Of a stretch of DNA of 64,000 nucleotides, positions 20,101 to 29,121 are shown piece after piece (within the stretch, counting starts at the first letter, position 1; every line of letters begins with the position of its first letter). Below the pieces are notes generated by a model, which was not told where the DNA came from, did not search any database, and saw nothing but the letters and a program-made list of their open reading frames with translations. Location of the stretch: positions 124,001 through 188,000 of the forward strand of contig CBFHYX010000006.1 of assembly GCA_965660145.1 (NCBI GenBank), given 5' to 3'. The stretch comes from JABURQ01 sp029243145. GTDB taxonomy: Bacteria; Planctomycetota; Planctomycetia; Planctomycetales; Planctomycetaceae. Both the position numbers and the translations under genes were made by a program.

Positions 20101-20451
20101 TCCGGGATCATAATCCAGTGTTCCGTCCATATTGAGACTAACGGTCGCACCGGAAGTGAGCGCGATGGTATTGCCGTTCATCGGGTCGAACGCTGTACCG
20201 TTAATTTCGATCACCGACAGCATATCCAAATCGGGGTCTGAATCATTACTCAGAACATTGATATTGACTGACGTGTCTTCGTCCGTCATTGCCATATCAT
20301 CCATGGCGACCGGCGCAGCAAGGACGATTCGATCTTCCAATCTCTCTGTGAGCAGGAGAGGGGAGTTTTCTGGGTTGTGTTGAGTGGTGCTGGGATTGAG
20401 CCAAAACCTGGAAAAATCATTAAGTCGTTTTTGCCAGTAAATCCGTCTCAT
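17166..20451 (-). CDS. Secreted cadherin/VCBS-like repeat protein, interrupted by assembly gap
   Basis: A large extracellular protein. The N-terminus carries the planctomycete LE.R signature (TERLEDRIVLAAP, residues 35-47) followed by tandem beta-sandwich domains: two of the type DEDTSVNINVLSNDSDPD, then 132-residue VCBS-like units (GTNDDPVITNGDDTASLD). The C-terminal 550 residues are a distinct non-repetitive domain. The reading frame differs on the two sides of the 100-N gap; with the 123 bases predicted from the repeat, the frame is restored and the protein would be 1102 residues. Such repeats occur in surface adhesins and Ca-binding exported proteins. It is followed by the kinase gene on the same strand. 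Confidence 0.85.
18878..19646. repeat. 396-bp coding tandem repeat (VCBS-like units)
   Basis: An intact unit spans 19251-19646. The neighbouring unit, 18878-19250, contains the gap and matches on both sides of it: text at 19008-19100 aligns to 19381-19473 (offset 373) and text at 19201 aligns to 19597 (offset 396). Each full unit encodes 132 residues. The units are nearly identical at DNA level across the gap flanks, which explains the assembly failure. Confidence 0.85.
19101..19200. other. Assembly gap (100 N)
   Basis: One hundred Ns, the usual placeholder for unknown length. It sits inside the tandem repeat; offsets on its two sides differ by 23, predicting a true length of 123 bases or 123 plus a multiple of 396. 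Confidence 0.95.
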
Positions 20452-20939
20452 GATCTAACACTTCGCAGAGGGTTTGCGGACGTTGACAAGTCAACGACCG
20501 ATGGGCAAGGAAGAACACTGGTGAGAATGGTCAAAAGGAGACTCAGAGCACTTATAGTCAAGTATCGTCAAGGAGCGGTTTCTCTGTCAAATCCAAATTA
20601 TACCGGCAAGGTGTTTTGCGGGAAGTGCTTACGGAATATCCGGTTGAATGAATTCCGTGTTTTCTGGCAAAGAACAGTCATAAAACATGGGGATTGGTCT
20701 AATTATGCAAGTTATGAGTATTGTAGCAAAAACACAACCGGGAAAAGGAGTGACGTATAGACTGTCTGGACTCCAAAGGTGAAGAAAACAACAGCAAAAA
20801 CCGAATGAAAAGAAAGAGCTTGGACCTGTTTTGATCAAGCAACCGTTTTGCTGTGCGCATCAATTGGATAAGTTATAAATATCACCCCATTTGCGACTCA
20901 CAAATTACCGACCTCTCGTCCGTTCCCGGTAGATGTCAG
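20452..20939. other. Divergent intergenic region
   Basis: About 490 bases between the divergent starts of the VCBS-like gene and the gene at 20940. I see no gene, RNA, repeat or clear promoter. A 127-residue frame at 20377-20760 overlaps the VCBS-like gene and has no protein-like features. Confidence 0.4.
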
Positions 20940-21548
20940 ATGATGAATTTTCAAATCATCTTTTGCGGCATGAGCCTGTGGCTGTCTCTGGCTAATTTCA
21001 GCCTAGGTCAGGAATCACAAGAGGCTCTCAAATCACTTCCTCCACTTCCAATACCGGTTGAGGAAGAGGTGGATTTAGTGCCCGGACAGCAGGCAGAGCT
21101 GGAATCACTGACAGGGGAAGAACTTCAACAAATCTTTCAACCCGTCAATCTGGGTTTGAAAGGACCGACTCAATTCAAGATTCGTATTCGTCCGCATGTT
21201 TATCTTGATGAGGAAGACCCGAGCCGTGGTTTGATTGAGCCACCTCCGATGCAGGCCGATGTTTTCGATACTGAGACAGAGCCCATGTCTTTACAGCAGT
21301 TTACAGGTAACGGTGTTGAGTCTCCATTTTTCACACCGGTTTCGCCGTTCTGCTATCCTCCTTTGTATTTTGAGGAGCCGTATCTGGAGCGATATGGGGA
21401 TGGGTATTGTGATCCCTTACAAACGCTGATTTCTGGAGCACATTTTTATGCTCGAATTCCCATGCTCTCCATTAATCTCATCAAACGGCCCCCGTGTCGA
21501 CCGGTTTTGAATCTTTGGGCTGATCCTGTGGATGAAGCCAGACGGTAA
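20940..21548 (+). CDS. Exported planctomycete protein of unknown function
   Basis: 202 residues with a signal peptide (FQIIFCGMSLWLSLANFSLGQ). The mature part has an acidic Pro-rich region, then a C-terminal module FCYPPLYFEEPYLERYGDGY and ARIPMLSINLIKRPPC. I recall this PLYFEE.NLERYG module as a recurring envelope-associated domain of planctomycetes, without known function. The start at ATG 20940 (or 20943) is chosen because it places the signal peptide at the N-terminus; a longer frame from 20853 would add 29 residues. It lies 78 bases before the SecA-like gene on the same strand and may be co-transcribed. Confidence 0.75.
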   Translation: MMNFQIIFCGMSLWLSLANFSLGQESQEALKSLPPLPIPVEEEVDLVPGQQAELESLTGEELQQIFQPVNLGLKGPTQFKIRIRPHVYLDEEDPSRGLIEPPPMQADVFDTETEPMSLQQFTGNGVESPFFTPVSPFCYPPLYFEEPYLERYGDGYCDPLQTLISGAHFYARIPMLSINLIKRPPCRPVLNLWADPVDEARR

Positions 21549-21626
21549 TTCCAGGCGTTTGTTGGCCAGACCGGCGGGACAGAAAGACCTTGCGACCGTC
21601 TCGGCAATGGTCTCTGATAAAGCTCT

Positions 21627-23546
21627 ATGTTTGATTCTCTGACCTCAAGCTGGATCACGAAACGACGATTAGGTCGCTATCGGCGTCTGATTAAGACTGT
21701 GCATAAGATCCAGGCTGGATTTCTCTCATGGAGTGATGAGGAATTACGAGCCGAGCGATTGTCTCTCAGTTTGCAGGCACGCTCTGGGGTTCAAAGAGAG
21801 AAGTTCCTTCCTCGCAGCTTCGCTTTGATCCGCGAGAGTGCGCGTCGAACGGTGAGCATGGAGCATTATGATGCTCAACTGCTCGGAGGTTGTGCGCTGG
21901 CCGAGGGATACATCGCCGAGATGGCCACCGGCGAAGGGAAAACATTCACTGCCACACTTCCTCTCTTTTTGTATTCACTCTTTGGACGCGGTGCTCATCT
22001 GGTGACCGCCAATGATTATCTTGCGGAACGCGATGCCGAGTGGGTTCGGCCAATCTTTGAGTTGCTGGGTGTGCAGGTCGGTTCGATCCTCCAGCAATCG
22101 AGCGATGCAGAACGTGCATTGGCTTATCAAGCGGACATCACTTACGGAACATTGCGTGAATTCACGTTTTATTTTTTACGGGAACAGTTGAGTCGTTCGC
22201 AGATCGATCACTCTCGTTCGAGTAATGATGATCGTGCGAGAAATCGCATTTCACCGGAGCGACGATTTCCCAGTGATCCCCCTTTCTTCTTGCTTGTTGA
22301 TGAAGCGGACAGCTTGCTCATCGACGAAGCACGGACCCCTTTAATTATTAGTCTTCCGAGTGAGCATGATCCGACGTTTGGTGAGGACTGTTTTTTCTGG
22401 GCCAATCACATCGCCAGCAAGCTCGCATTATCGTCTGATTACGAGTTGGATCCAAAGGCTCGATCTGTGCGATTGAATCAAGCGGGAAAACAGAGCGTGA
22501 GAGAAAAATTGTCTCTCACACAATTGAGGAACCTCACTTTGCAAGAGGCGGAAGAGGCGGTTTGTCGTGCGCTTGTGGCTCAAAAGTATTTTTGTAGAGA
22601 CGAACACTACGTGATTGACGACGATGAAGTTCAGTTGATTGATAGTTTCACGGGACGAATTGCCGTTGGTCGAAAGTTGCGTCAAGGCGTTCATCAAGCG
22701 ATTGAAGTTCGAGAAGGATTGCCTTTGACGAAGACTCAGGAACCTGCCGCACGAATGACCGTGAATGATTACACGTCTCGATACCATCATCTCGCGGGAA
22801 TGACGGGTACGGCGAGTGAAGTCTCGACCGCGATGAAAAAATATTATGACTGTCGCGTGTTGCCCATTCCCACCATTCGCCCCTGTCGGCGCGACATTCT
22901 TTCCGTGCAAATATTCGAGACCACTCAAGAAAAATATTGTGCCATCGCTGCCGAAATTCTTGTCCTGATCGAGGAAGGCAGGTCTGTTTTAATCGGGACA
23001 CGCACGATTCAACACTCCCTGTCTCTCTCCGAACATTTGAACAATTCGGGGATTGAGCATTTGCTTCTCAACGGGGTTCAGGATGTCAACGAGGCCGATA
23101 TTATTTCGCAAACCGGTCAACCGTCTCGCGTCACAGTGGCGACCAATATGGCAGGACGTGGGACCGATATTCATTTGTCGGATCAGGTTCGCGAGGCGGG
23201 CGGGTTACACGTCATCGGCACCGAGTTTCACGAGTCCGCGCGGATTGATCGACAATTAGCCGGGCGTGCTGCACGGCAAGGCGATCCGGGAAGTTTCCGA
23301 CAAATGGCGAGTTTCGAAGATTCGATCCTGATCGACGCTTGGGGAGAAGAGGTGGCTACGAAGCTCACACAAGATGCCCGCAAGGGTTTTCGGGTGAGTT
23401 ACGCGGCTTCATTATTTCGGCAAGCACAACAGGACTTAGAACGCAGACAACGCCACCAACTTCTCTTAATGCTCGAAAGCGAACGAAGACGGAGCGTGCA
23501 AAACATAGAGATGGGACGCGACCCTTGGCTGGATAGCGTTTATTGA
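21627..23546 (+). CDS. SecA-like ATPase, shortened
   Basis: A paralogue of the preprotein translocase motor. NBD1 has MATGEGKT (99-106) and VDEADSLLIDEARTPL (224-239); a preprotein cross-linking domain follows (about 248-390); NBD2 has NMAGRGTDIH and the arginine finger region GRAARQGDPGS (canonical GRSGRQGD). At 639 residues it ends at the start of the helical scaffold, so the helical wing, two-helix finger and C-terminal zinc motif of housekeeping SecA (about 850-1100 residues) are absent. Residues about 190-218 are a polar insertion. It is 78 bases after an exported protein and overlaps the convergent TolC-like gene by 7 bases. It cannot easily be the housekeeping SecA; a specialised export role is inferred. 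Confidence 0.88.
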   Translation: MFDSLTSSWITKRRLGRYRRLIKTVHKIQAGFLSWSDEELRAERLSLSLQARSGVQREKFLPRSFALIRESARRTVSMEHYDAQLLGGCALAEGYIAEMATGEGKTFTATLPLFLYSLFGRGAHLVTANDYLAERDAEWVRPIFELLGVQVGSILQQSSDAERALAYQADITYGTLREFTFYFLREQLSRSQIDHSRSSNDDRARNRISPERRFPSDPPFFLLVDEADSLLIDEARTPLIISLPSEHDPTFGEDCFFWANHIASKLALSSDYELDPKARSVRLNQAGKQSVREKLSLTQLRNLTLQEAEEAVCRALVAQKYFCRDEHYVIDDDEVQLIDSFTGRIAVGRKLRQGVHQAIEVREGLPLTKTQEPAARMTVNDYTSRYHHLAGMTGTASEVSTAMKKYYDCRVLPIPTIRPCRRDILSVQIFETTQEKYCAIAAEILVLIEEGRSVLIGTRTIQHSLSLSEHLNNSGIEHLLLNGVQDVNEADIISQTGQPSRVTVATNMAGRGTDIHLSDQVREAGGLHVIGTEFHESARIDRQLAGRAARQGDPGSFRQMASFEDSILIDAWGEEVATKLTQDARKGFRVSYAASLFRQAQQDLERRQRHQLLLMLESERRRSVQNIEMGRDPWLDSVY

Positions 23547-25921
23547 CCCAACTCGTAATTCCACTCATACCAGGGAGCCGATGGCTGCGAGGGAGCGGGT
23601 GTTTGCTTGACTTGTGGAGGTGCCTTGGGGGACTCAGGAACTTCCGTTTCTGGTTGATCATCAATAAACTGAATCTCTTTTCCCAGTTCGGCAGCCTTCG
23701 ACATGTTTTGCTGAGTGAGTGGGGTTTTCAAGTTTGGTGCGAGTGCTTGGATTTTAGGACTGTGTGAGACGCGTAGAATCTTAAGGTGAGCGTCCTCCTC
23801 GGTCTCATCCAGTGGGAAAGGTCGAGGGGCATTCGAGGTTGTTTCTGGCAGTGGAGGCAAATTATCAACTTTGCGAGGCACTGAAACAGGAACCGTCGGT
23901 TCTGATGGGAACGGATTCTCGAAGGTGCTGGTTGTCTCGCCGGGAACATCGTTTGTGACAGGTTCAATCGCGACCGACATTTCCCCTTGAGGCTCTATGT
24001 CCAAAGGAGATGTCGCCGGAAGCGGTACTTGCGGTTCGACTTCTCCGATACTGATTGCTCTTGATGGATCTCCGTTCCAATGGGATTCACCTACAGTCGA
24101 ATAGTTGTCCGTCAAAATCACATGGCGAAACGGGAGTAAACTTCCCTTTTCAAAGTGAATGTTCCGTAGTGCGGCTTCATGCTCGACCAATGATCGATAG
24201 TAGCTCGCTTTTGCATCGGCGAGTCGCGATTGAGCATCCAGAATTTCGTCAGGCGAATCGGTATCTTCATTGAGTGATGAGAAACGTTGTTGGGCAGAAA
24301 TGAGACGGTTAAAACTGATTTTGTTCAGTTCTTGTGCTCGCTCCAATTCGGCCACCGCGTTACTCAAATCATGAGCAATTTGACGTTCTTGTTGTCGTAA
24401 CAACGCTCGTTCGCGAGCAATCTGAATCTCAAGATTGGTGACGGCAGCATGGCCTTGGCGAGTCCCAATAGGCACGGTCATTTCGACGCCCAACTCCCAC
24501 TCTTGGAAATCGCCACCAAACAAGTTTTCGGTGGCTCCCCGATTTAGCGTGGTCGCTCCTGTGGCTGTGTCGCCGATGAGGTTATCACCAAATCCACGGA
24601 ATCGATATCTGCCGAACATATCGAGACGTGGCTTTTTGAATTGCTGACTCGCTTCTTTCTGTAACTCCAGACTTTTCAATGCTTGTCGCTGTTTTTTCAA
24701 TTCGGGACGCTGGGCGATTGCCTCGTGGATCAACGCATTCCAGTCGTATTCAATCGGCATGACTTTGGGTTCCGAGACAGGTCGAATAACCGATTCTTCT
24801 TTCATTGGCAAGCCCATCAAGAGTCGCAAGCGACGCTCGGCAACATACAGCCCTCCCGCTCCGGTAAACGTACCGGGACGGCTTCCATTACCGGTCTGAG
24901 TGGCGTTTTGCTGCCGTCCTGCCAACGCATTATACATGTCTTCTTCAAATCGATAATACTGTTCACGAGCTTGCGCTTCTTTCGCAGCCGTGATTCCCTT
25001 TTGATCGATTCGCGAGATGGTTGATTTCCATGTCTTCAAGCTTTGATCGCGAGCAGCGAGTGAAGTATCGAGTAAGCGATAGGCGTAGAAAAGATCCCAA
25101 TAGGCATTTTCGACATTGCTGATGAAGTCTCGCATACCAATTTCAAATTCCGAAATCGCCATGTCGGTATTGATACGAGCGATGACAATCCCTTCGATGA
25201 CTCCTGGGCGTCCATAAGGGCCTGCGATTCGATTGAATTTTGTTCCCGCACCTTGCATCAAGGGTTGTCGAACTTCCATTTCCACTTGGGTTCCCCACGA
25301 GTTGGGATATAAGTTTTGTGCCCGATTATTGTCATCGTAATCCACAATGCTTCGCGCGGAGAATTGAGTACCTGTTGCCGTCTTCTTGGAAAGCTCTAGC
25401 AGGTAATCGTGAGCGTCCTGCTGGAAGAGTTGTGTTCCTCCACCCACGAAGAAGTTGTTGAAGGGACGATCATTATTCTGGAACATGGCATTTGATCGCA
25501 GTCGAGCATCAAACTGACTTAATGCTGCCTCGACGCCCAATTGAGGGTCGGTTTCTGTCACTGCGCGGTCATAAACTGTATCGATCGTTGCCGGGGATGA
25601 GAGGACGGTACCTCCCAGATCGTGAAGAATGGTGGCATTTTGCAAAGCAATCTGAAGAGCCTCTTCTAAAGTGAGGTCCAGATAATCTTCGGGAAGTTCT
25701 CGACGAACGGTCCAAGGTTCTTGAGTCTGCACACTACTGGGATTCAGGTGTTCGTATTTCTCAGCAGTATGGCTGGTGTACGACTCTTCCCACTTTAACT
25801 GCTGATACCCGGGTTCTTGGTCGGAAACTTTTTTCTTATGCAATAGGCGACTGTGACAGCCAAGATTGAGAAATCCGGGCAGGATCAGCAATATTATGAT
25901 GTAAACGGACCGGAAATTCAT
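23540..25921 (-). CDS. TolC-family outer-membrane efflux lipoprotein
   Basis: Forms the outer-membrane channel of tripartite exporters. The 793 residues start with a lipoprotein signal (IIILLILPGFLNLGCHS, lipobox LGC). Two TolC/OEP halves follow: long helices such as ARINTDMAISEFEIGMRDF and LEIQIARERALLRQQERQIA, and the conserved LTLEEALQIALQN near residue 83. After about residue 590 comes a Pro/Glu/Thr-rich tail of about 200 residues, beyond the usual TolC end. I chose ATG 25921 because it places the lipobox correctly; a TTG at 25936 is in frame. It faces the GAF-HlyD gene across a 262-base divergent region. Confidence 0.9.
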   Translation of the reverse strand: MNFRSVYIIILLILPGFLNLGCHSRLLHKKKVSDQEPGYQQLKWEESYTSHTAEKYEHLNPSSVQTQEPWTVRRELPEDYLDLTLEEALQIALQNATILHDLGGTVLSSPATIDTVYDRAVTETDPQLGVEAALSQFDARLRSNAMFQNNDRPFNNFFVGGGTQLFQQDAHDYLLELSKKTATGTQFSARSIVDYDDNNRAQNLYPNSWGTQVEMEVRQPLMQGAGTKFNRIAGPYGRPGVIEGIVIARINTDMAISEFEIGMRDFISNVENAYWDLFYAYRLLDTSLAARDQSLKTWKSTISRIDQKGITAAKEAQAREQYYRFEEDMYNALAGRQQNATQTGNGSRPGTFTGAGGLYVAERRLRLLMGLPMKEESVIRPVSEPKVMPIEYDWNALIHEAIAQRPELKKQRQALKSLELQKEASQQFKKPRLDMFGRYRFRGFGDNLIGDTATGATTLNRGATENLFGGDFQEWELGVEMTVPIGTRQGHAAVTNLEIQIARERALLRQQERQIAHDLSNAVAELERAQELNKISFNRLISAQQRFSSLNEDTDSPDEILDAQSRLADAKASYYRSLVEHEAALRNIHFEKGSLLPFRHVILTDNYSTVGESHWNGDPSRAISIGEVEPQVPLPATSPLDIEPQGEMSVAIEPVTNDVPGETTSTFENPFPSEPTVPVSVPRKVDNLPPLPETTSNAPRPFPLDETEEDAHLKILRVSHSPKIQALAPNLKTPLTQQNMSKAAELGKEIQFIDDQPETEVPESPKAPPQVKQTPAPSQPSAPWYEWNYELGQ

Positions 25922-26183
25922 GGAATAGACAGTCAATTTCCACTAACAATAGATATGTACAAAGTTCCCAGGGGCAGCACTGTTGATTAGATCGTCCTAT
26001 TTGGAGTCAAATCTTTCGTTAAATTCCGCAGAACAGTGAAAACCCTTATTGATTACCTAAATTAACACTCGATGATTTGACCTCGAATTCCGCGATTTTT
26101 ACCACTTCATGGGGTTGAATTTGCTACATTTCAAGGCGTTTTCTCCTTCTCCTTCGGCTTAAATTCAGGCGGTTACAGCGAAG

Positions 26184-28196
26184 ATGGCTTCTTCCTCCGA
26201 GTTTACGGCCTCTCCAGATGGGTCAATAAATCCGCTGAATTTTGAAGATCGCATCCTGACTTTGGCGGAATTGCTCAAAAGCCAAGTCGATGTGACGACT
26301 TTTGAAAAAGCAATTCTCAAACATGCATTGGATGGATTTCATGCTCGTGGGGGACTGATTTGGAAGCCGGTCCGCCAGAGCGATGAAAACTCGCTGGTTT
26401 TGCAGACGCAAGAGGGACAACTCCTACCGCAAACACATTTCGAGGGATTGGAGACCGTTCGTCATGCAATGATCGAGTCTGGGGAACACAAAGTCGTTTA
26501 TTTGAGCAGTTTGACTTCCGCGGAGCCGGTCTCTCCCACGACATCCGAATCACCTGGTAAGGTGATGTTGAAACCGTTAGTCATCGACGACCAAACTGTC
26601 GCTCTGTTGGAAATTCATCAACCGAGTGAACCGGAGATGGAATCGGGAGAAGCATTTCTGGCTATGTTGGCGGAGTTGTATGGGGAATGTCTCAAGCATC
26701 AAAAACTCCAACAATTAGAAGATGAAAACCAACAGTGGCATCGGTTCGAAGAGTATGCTTGCACATTACAAAAATTCTGGGATCCTTCAGATGTCTACGC
26801 TCACGTCATCGACGCGGGTCGTGAGCTTTGCGGCTTTGACCGGTTGACTCTCCTGCTTGGTTCAGGAAAACAGTGTCGAGTTCGGTTGGTCTCCACCACT
26901 GATGACCCGTCTCGACATTCTTTAACGATCCAAAAATTGCAAGACTTATCTAGGTTGTTGACGAGTGCCGACCAAGAGCTGCGTTATGACGGAGAGGTGG
27001 AACAAATTCTCGCCCCTCTCGTCCAGGAGAATCTGAGTCAAGTTCTCGATGCGACTCATGCTCGAGTATTTTATGCCATTCCACTCAGGTCGGTCGATAC
27101 TGACCAATCAACCGGGCAAAACGCTGTTACGGGAATGTTGGTGGCGGAAAATTTTCGGGGTGACCTTGAAGCCTCCGCTTTTTCCCGTTTCCAAAGAGTT
27201 GCCGAGCTATCGGCTCCCGCAATCGTGCGTGCGGCCTATTGGGAAAACTTACCCGGAAGATGGTTTCTTCATGCCTGGCTTTCGCTGATTCGGACGCCAT
27301 ATCAACCGAAGCGCACGGCTTGGCGATGGGCGCTCTTCGCGGTTTTATTTGTGGTGTTTCTGCTGGTCTTTGTGCCGGCAAAGTTTCGAGTCAAATCGAC
27401 CGGGCAACTCCAAGCCGTCGATCAACACCATGTTTTCGCCCCCGTGAAAGCCTTCGTGATTGATGTTCATTTTCAGGACGACCAACCCATCGTGGTCGAT
27501 CAACGTCTGCTGACGCTCGATGATCTCGACTTGAAACTGAAACTTGAGGAAGTTCGTGGAGAACTCGAACGCGTAGGGACTCGGCTGACGAACATTCAAA
27601 CGTTGCGATCTCAGATGATTCGAAACAGTTCGGATTCGACGGAAGCCGATGAACTTGCCGCCGAAGCCAATGAACTCAGCATCAAAAAAGTGTCGTTGAC
27701 CGCCCAATGGGATATTCTGAAAACGAAAGAGAGCCAACTGGAAATTCTGTCTCCCATCTCGGGAACATTACTGACATGGAATCCTCAAGAGCTACTTAGT
27801 TCGCGACCTGTGGACGCGGGGCAAATTTTGCTGACGCTGGCCGATGTGGAGGGAGACTGGCAATTAGAAGTGAAGATACCCGAGGAGGAGATGGGGCATA
27901 TCCGTCAGGCACTCAGTGAGAACTCCGATCAACTTGTGATTGACTATTCCCCGGATGCTCAAGTGGGCCAGATCTTTCAGGCGACTCTCGTGGAAGATCA
28001 GATTGCGCGACGCTCTGAAATTGATCCAGACATGTTACATTATTTTCGAGCGACTGTTGCGGTTTCCGTCCAAGACAATTATGCCCCCGTCTCGGGGGCC
28101 GGCGTCACCGTTCGCATCGATTGCGGTTCTCGGGCATTAGGGTATGTTTTGTTTCACGATCTGTATGAATGGACTCAGAAAAATCTGTTGTTCTGA
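26184..28196 (+). CDS. GAF-domain / HlyD-type membrane fusion protein
   Basis: 670 residues in three parts. The cytoplasmic half has two GAF-like regions (about 20-170 and 190-350; EYACTLQKFWDPSDVYAHVIDAG, VTGMLVAENF). One membrane segment lies at about 382-398 (WALFAVLFVVFLLVFVP). The periplasmic half is an HlyD-type adaptor: barrel-sandwich FAPVKAFVIDVHFQDDQPI and LEILSPISGTLLTW flank a short coiled coil (about 455-505). Adaptors bridge an inner-membrane pump to TolC. A cytoplasmic sensory domain on an adaptor is unusual. It is followed 28 bases later by a second HlyD gene. The start ATG 26184 has no strong ribosome binding site. Confidence 0.88.
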   Translation: MASSSEFTASPDGSINPLNFEDRILTLAELLKSQVDVTTFEKAILKHALDGFHARGGLIWKPVRQSDENSLVLQTQEGQLLPQTHFEGLETVRHAMIESGEHKVVYLSSLTSAEPVSPTTSESPGKVMLKPLVIDDQTVALLEIHQPSEPEMESGEAFLAMLAELYGECLKHQKLQQLEDENQQWHRFEEYACTLQKFWDPSDVYAHVIDAGRELCGFDRLTLLLGSGKQCRVRLVSTTDDPSRHSLTIQKLQDLSRLLTSADQELRYDGEVEQILAPLVQENLSQVLDATHARVFYAIPLRSVDTDQSTGQNAVTGMLVAENFRGDLEASAFSRFQRVAELSAPAIVRAAYWENLPGRWFLHAWLSLIRTPYQPKRTAWRWALFAVLFVVFLLVFVPAKFRVKSTGQLQAVDQHHVFAPVKAFVIDVHFQDDQPIVVDQRLLTLDDLDLKLKLEEVRGELERVGTRLTNIQTLRSQMIRNSSDSTEADELAAEANELSIKKVSLTAQWDILKTKESQLEILSPISGTLLTWNPQELLSSRPVDAGQILLTLADVEGDWQLEVKIPEEEMGHIRQALSENSDQLVIDYSPDAQVGQIFQATLVEDQIARRSEIDPDMLHYFRATVAVSVQDNYAPVSGAGVTVRIDCGSRALGYVLFHDLYEWTQKNLLF

Positions 28197-28224
28197 TTTG
28201 TTTCTCCCTCAGGCGAGAGGATTC

Positions 28225-29103
28225 ATGAAAGCATTAGTTATTGTTGGGTGTTTCTTACTGTTGACGATGCAAGTTGGGTTAGCAGAGTCGCAGTCGATCC
28301 CTGTCAAATTTGTGCAAGTCACATTATTAGATGAAGCCGATTTAGCGGCTCCCGAATCGGGACGCTGTTTCGAACTGCTGGTCAAAGAAGGTCAGCTTAT
28401 TGATCGGGGGGCTTTGCTGGTACGCTTGGATGACACCCAAGAAAGCATTGAGGTGACCCACGCCACCAAAGAATTGGAAATCGCCCGATTGAAGTCGACG
28501 AATAAAATCGATGTCGAGATTGCGCAAAAAGCCGAAGGTGCGGCCAAATCGAAATTGAAGCGAAAAGAAGACTCACGGGCGAAATATCCGAAAAGTATCC
28601 CTGAAGAGGAAATTGAAGAACTTAGATTTCTCGCACAAAAGACGGCCTCCGAAATCGCCAAAGCCAAGTTCGATTTGGAACTCGCTCAGCACGAAGCAGA
28701 ACTGGCCGCAAACGCGCTGCTGTCTGCCAAAGATAAATTAGATCGTCGCCAGGTTCGATCTCCCATCAACGGGATGGTGGTCGAAGTCGATGTCAATGAA
28801 GGGGAGTGGGTCGAAACCGGACGAAAGTTGGTCAGAGTGGTTCGTCTTGATCGCCTGCGTGTGGCGGGATTTGTTCCGTTAAAATATCTGCCAGACGAAT
28901 TGATCGGTCAGGATGCCGAGTTAACATTGATTCGTGAAGGCCGCGAAAATGTCAGTCTGACGGTTCAAATCGGGTTTGTCAGTCCTGAAGCGAATCCCGT
29001 CTCGGGTGAACGACGCATTTGGGTTGAGATCGATAACTCCAAGGGAACGCTCTTTCCCGGCATGACTGCCAAGTTAGAAATCAATGCTGCCAAGAAACCT
29101 TAA
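28225..29103 (+). CDS. Periplasmic HlyD/RND-type adaptor
   Basis: 292 residues with a Sec signal peptide (ALVIVGCFLLLTMQVGLAES). Barrel-sandwich halves ESGRCFELLVKEGQLIDRGA and RRQVRSPINGMVVEVDVNEG enclose an alpha-helical hairpin rich in Lys, Glu and Ala (about 85-165), then a beta-barrel (RVAGFVPLKYLP). The layout is that of a soluble or exported membrane fusion protein without its own membrane anchor. ATG 28225 follows GAGAGG; a frame from 28144 would bury the signal peptide. It sits between the GAF-HlyD gene and the M50-HlyD gene, with 18 bases to the latter: one operon. Confidence 0.88.
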   Translation: MKALVIVGCFLLLTMQVGLAESQSIPVKFVQVTLLDEADLAAPESGRCFELLVKEGQLIDRGALLVRLDDTQESIEVTHATKELEIARLKSTNKIDVEIAQKAEGAAKSKLKRKEDSRAKYPKSIPEEEIEELRFLAQKTASEIAKAKFDLELAQHEAELAANALLSAKDKLDRRQVRSPINGMVVEVDVNEGEWVETGRKLVRVVRLDRLRVAGFVPLKYLPDELIGQDAELTLIREGRENVSLTVQIGFVSPEANPVSGERRIWVEIDNSKGTLFPGMTAKLEINAAKKP

Positions 29104-29121
29104 CACATTCTCAGGAGGGAC

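Noticed and set aside
20377..20760. 127-residue frame on the plus strand
   Set aside because: It overlaps the N-terminus of the VCBS-like gene in antisense and lacks conserved features.
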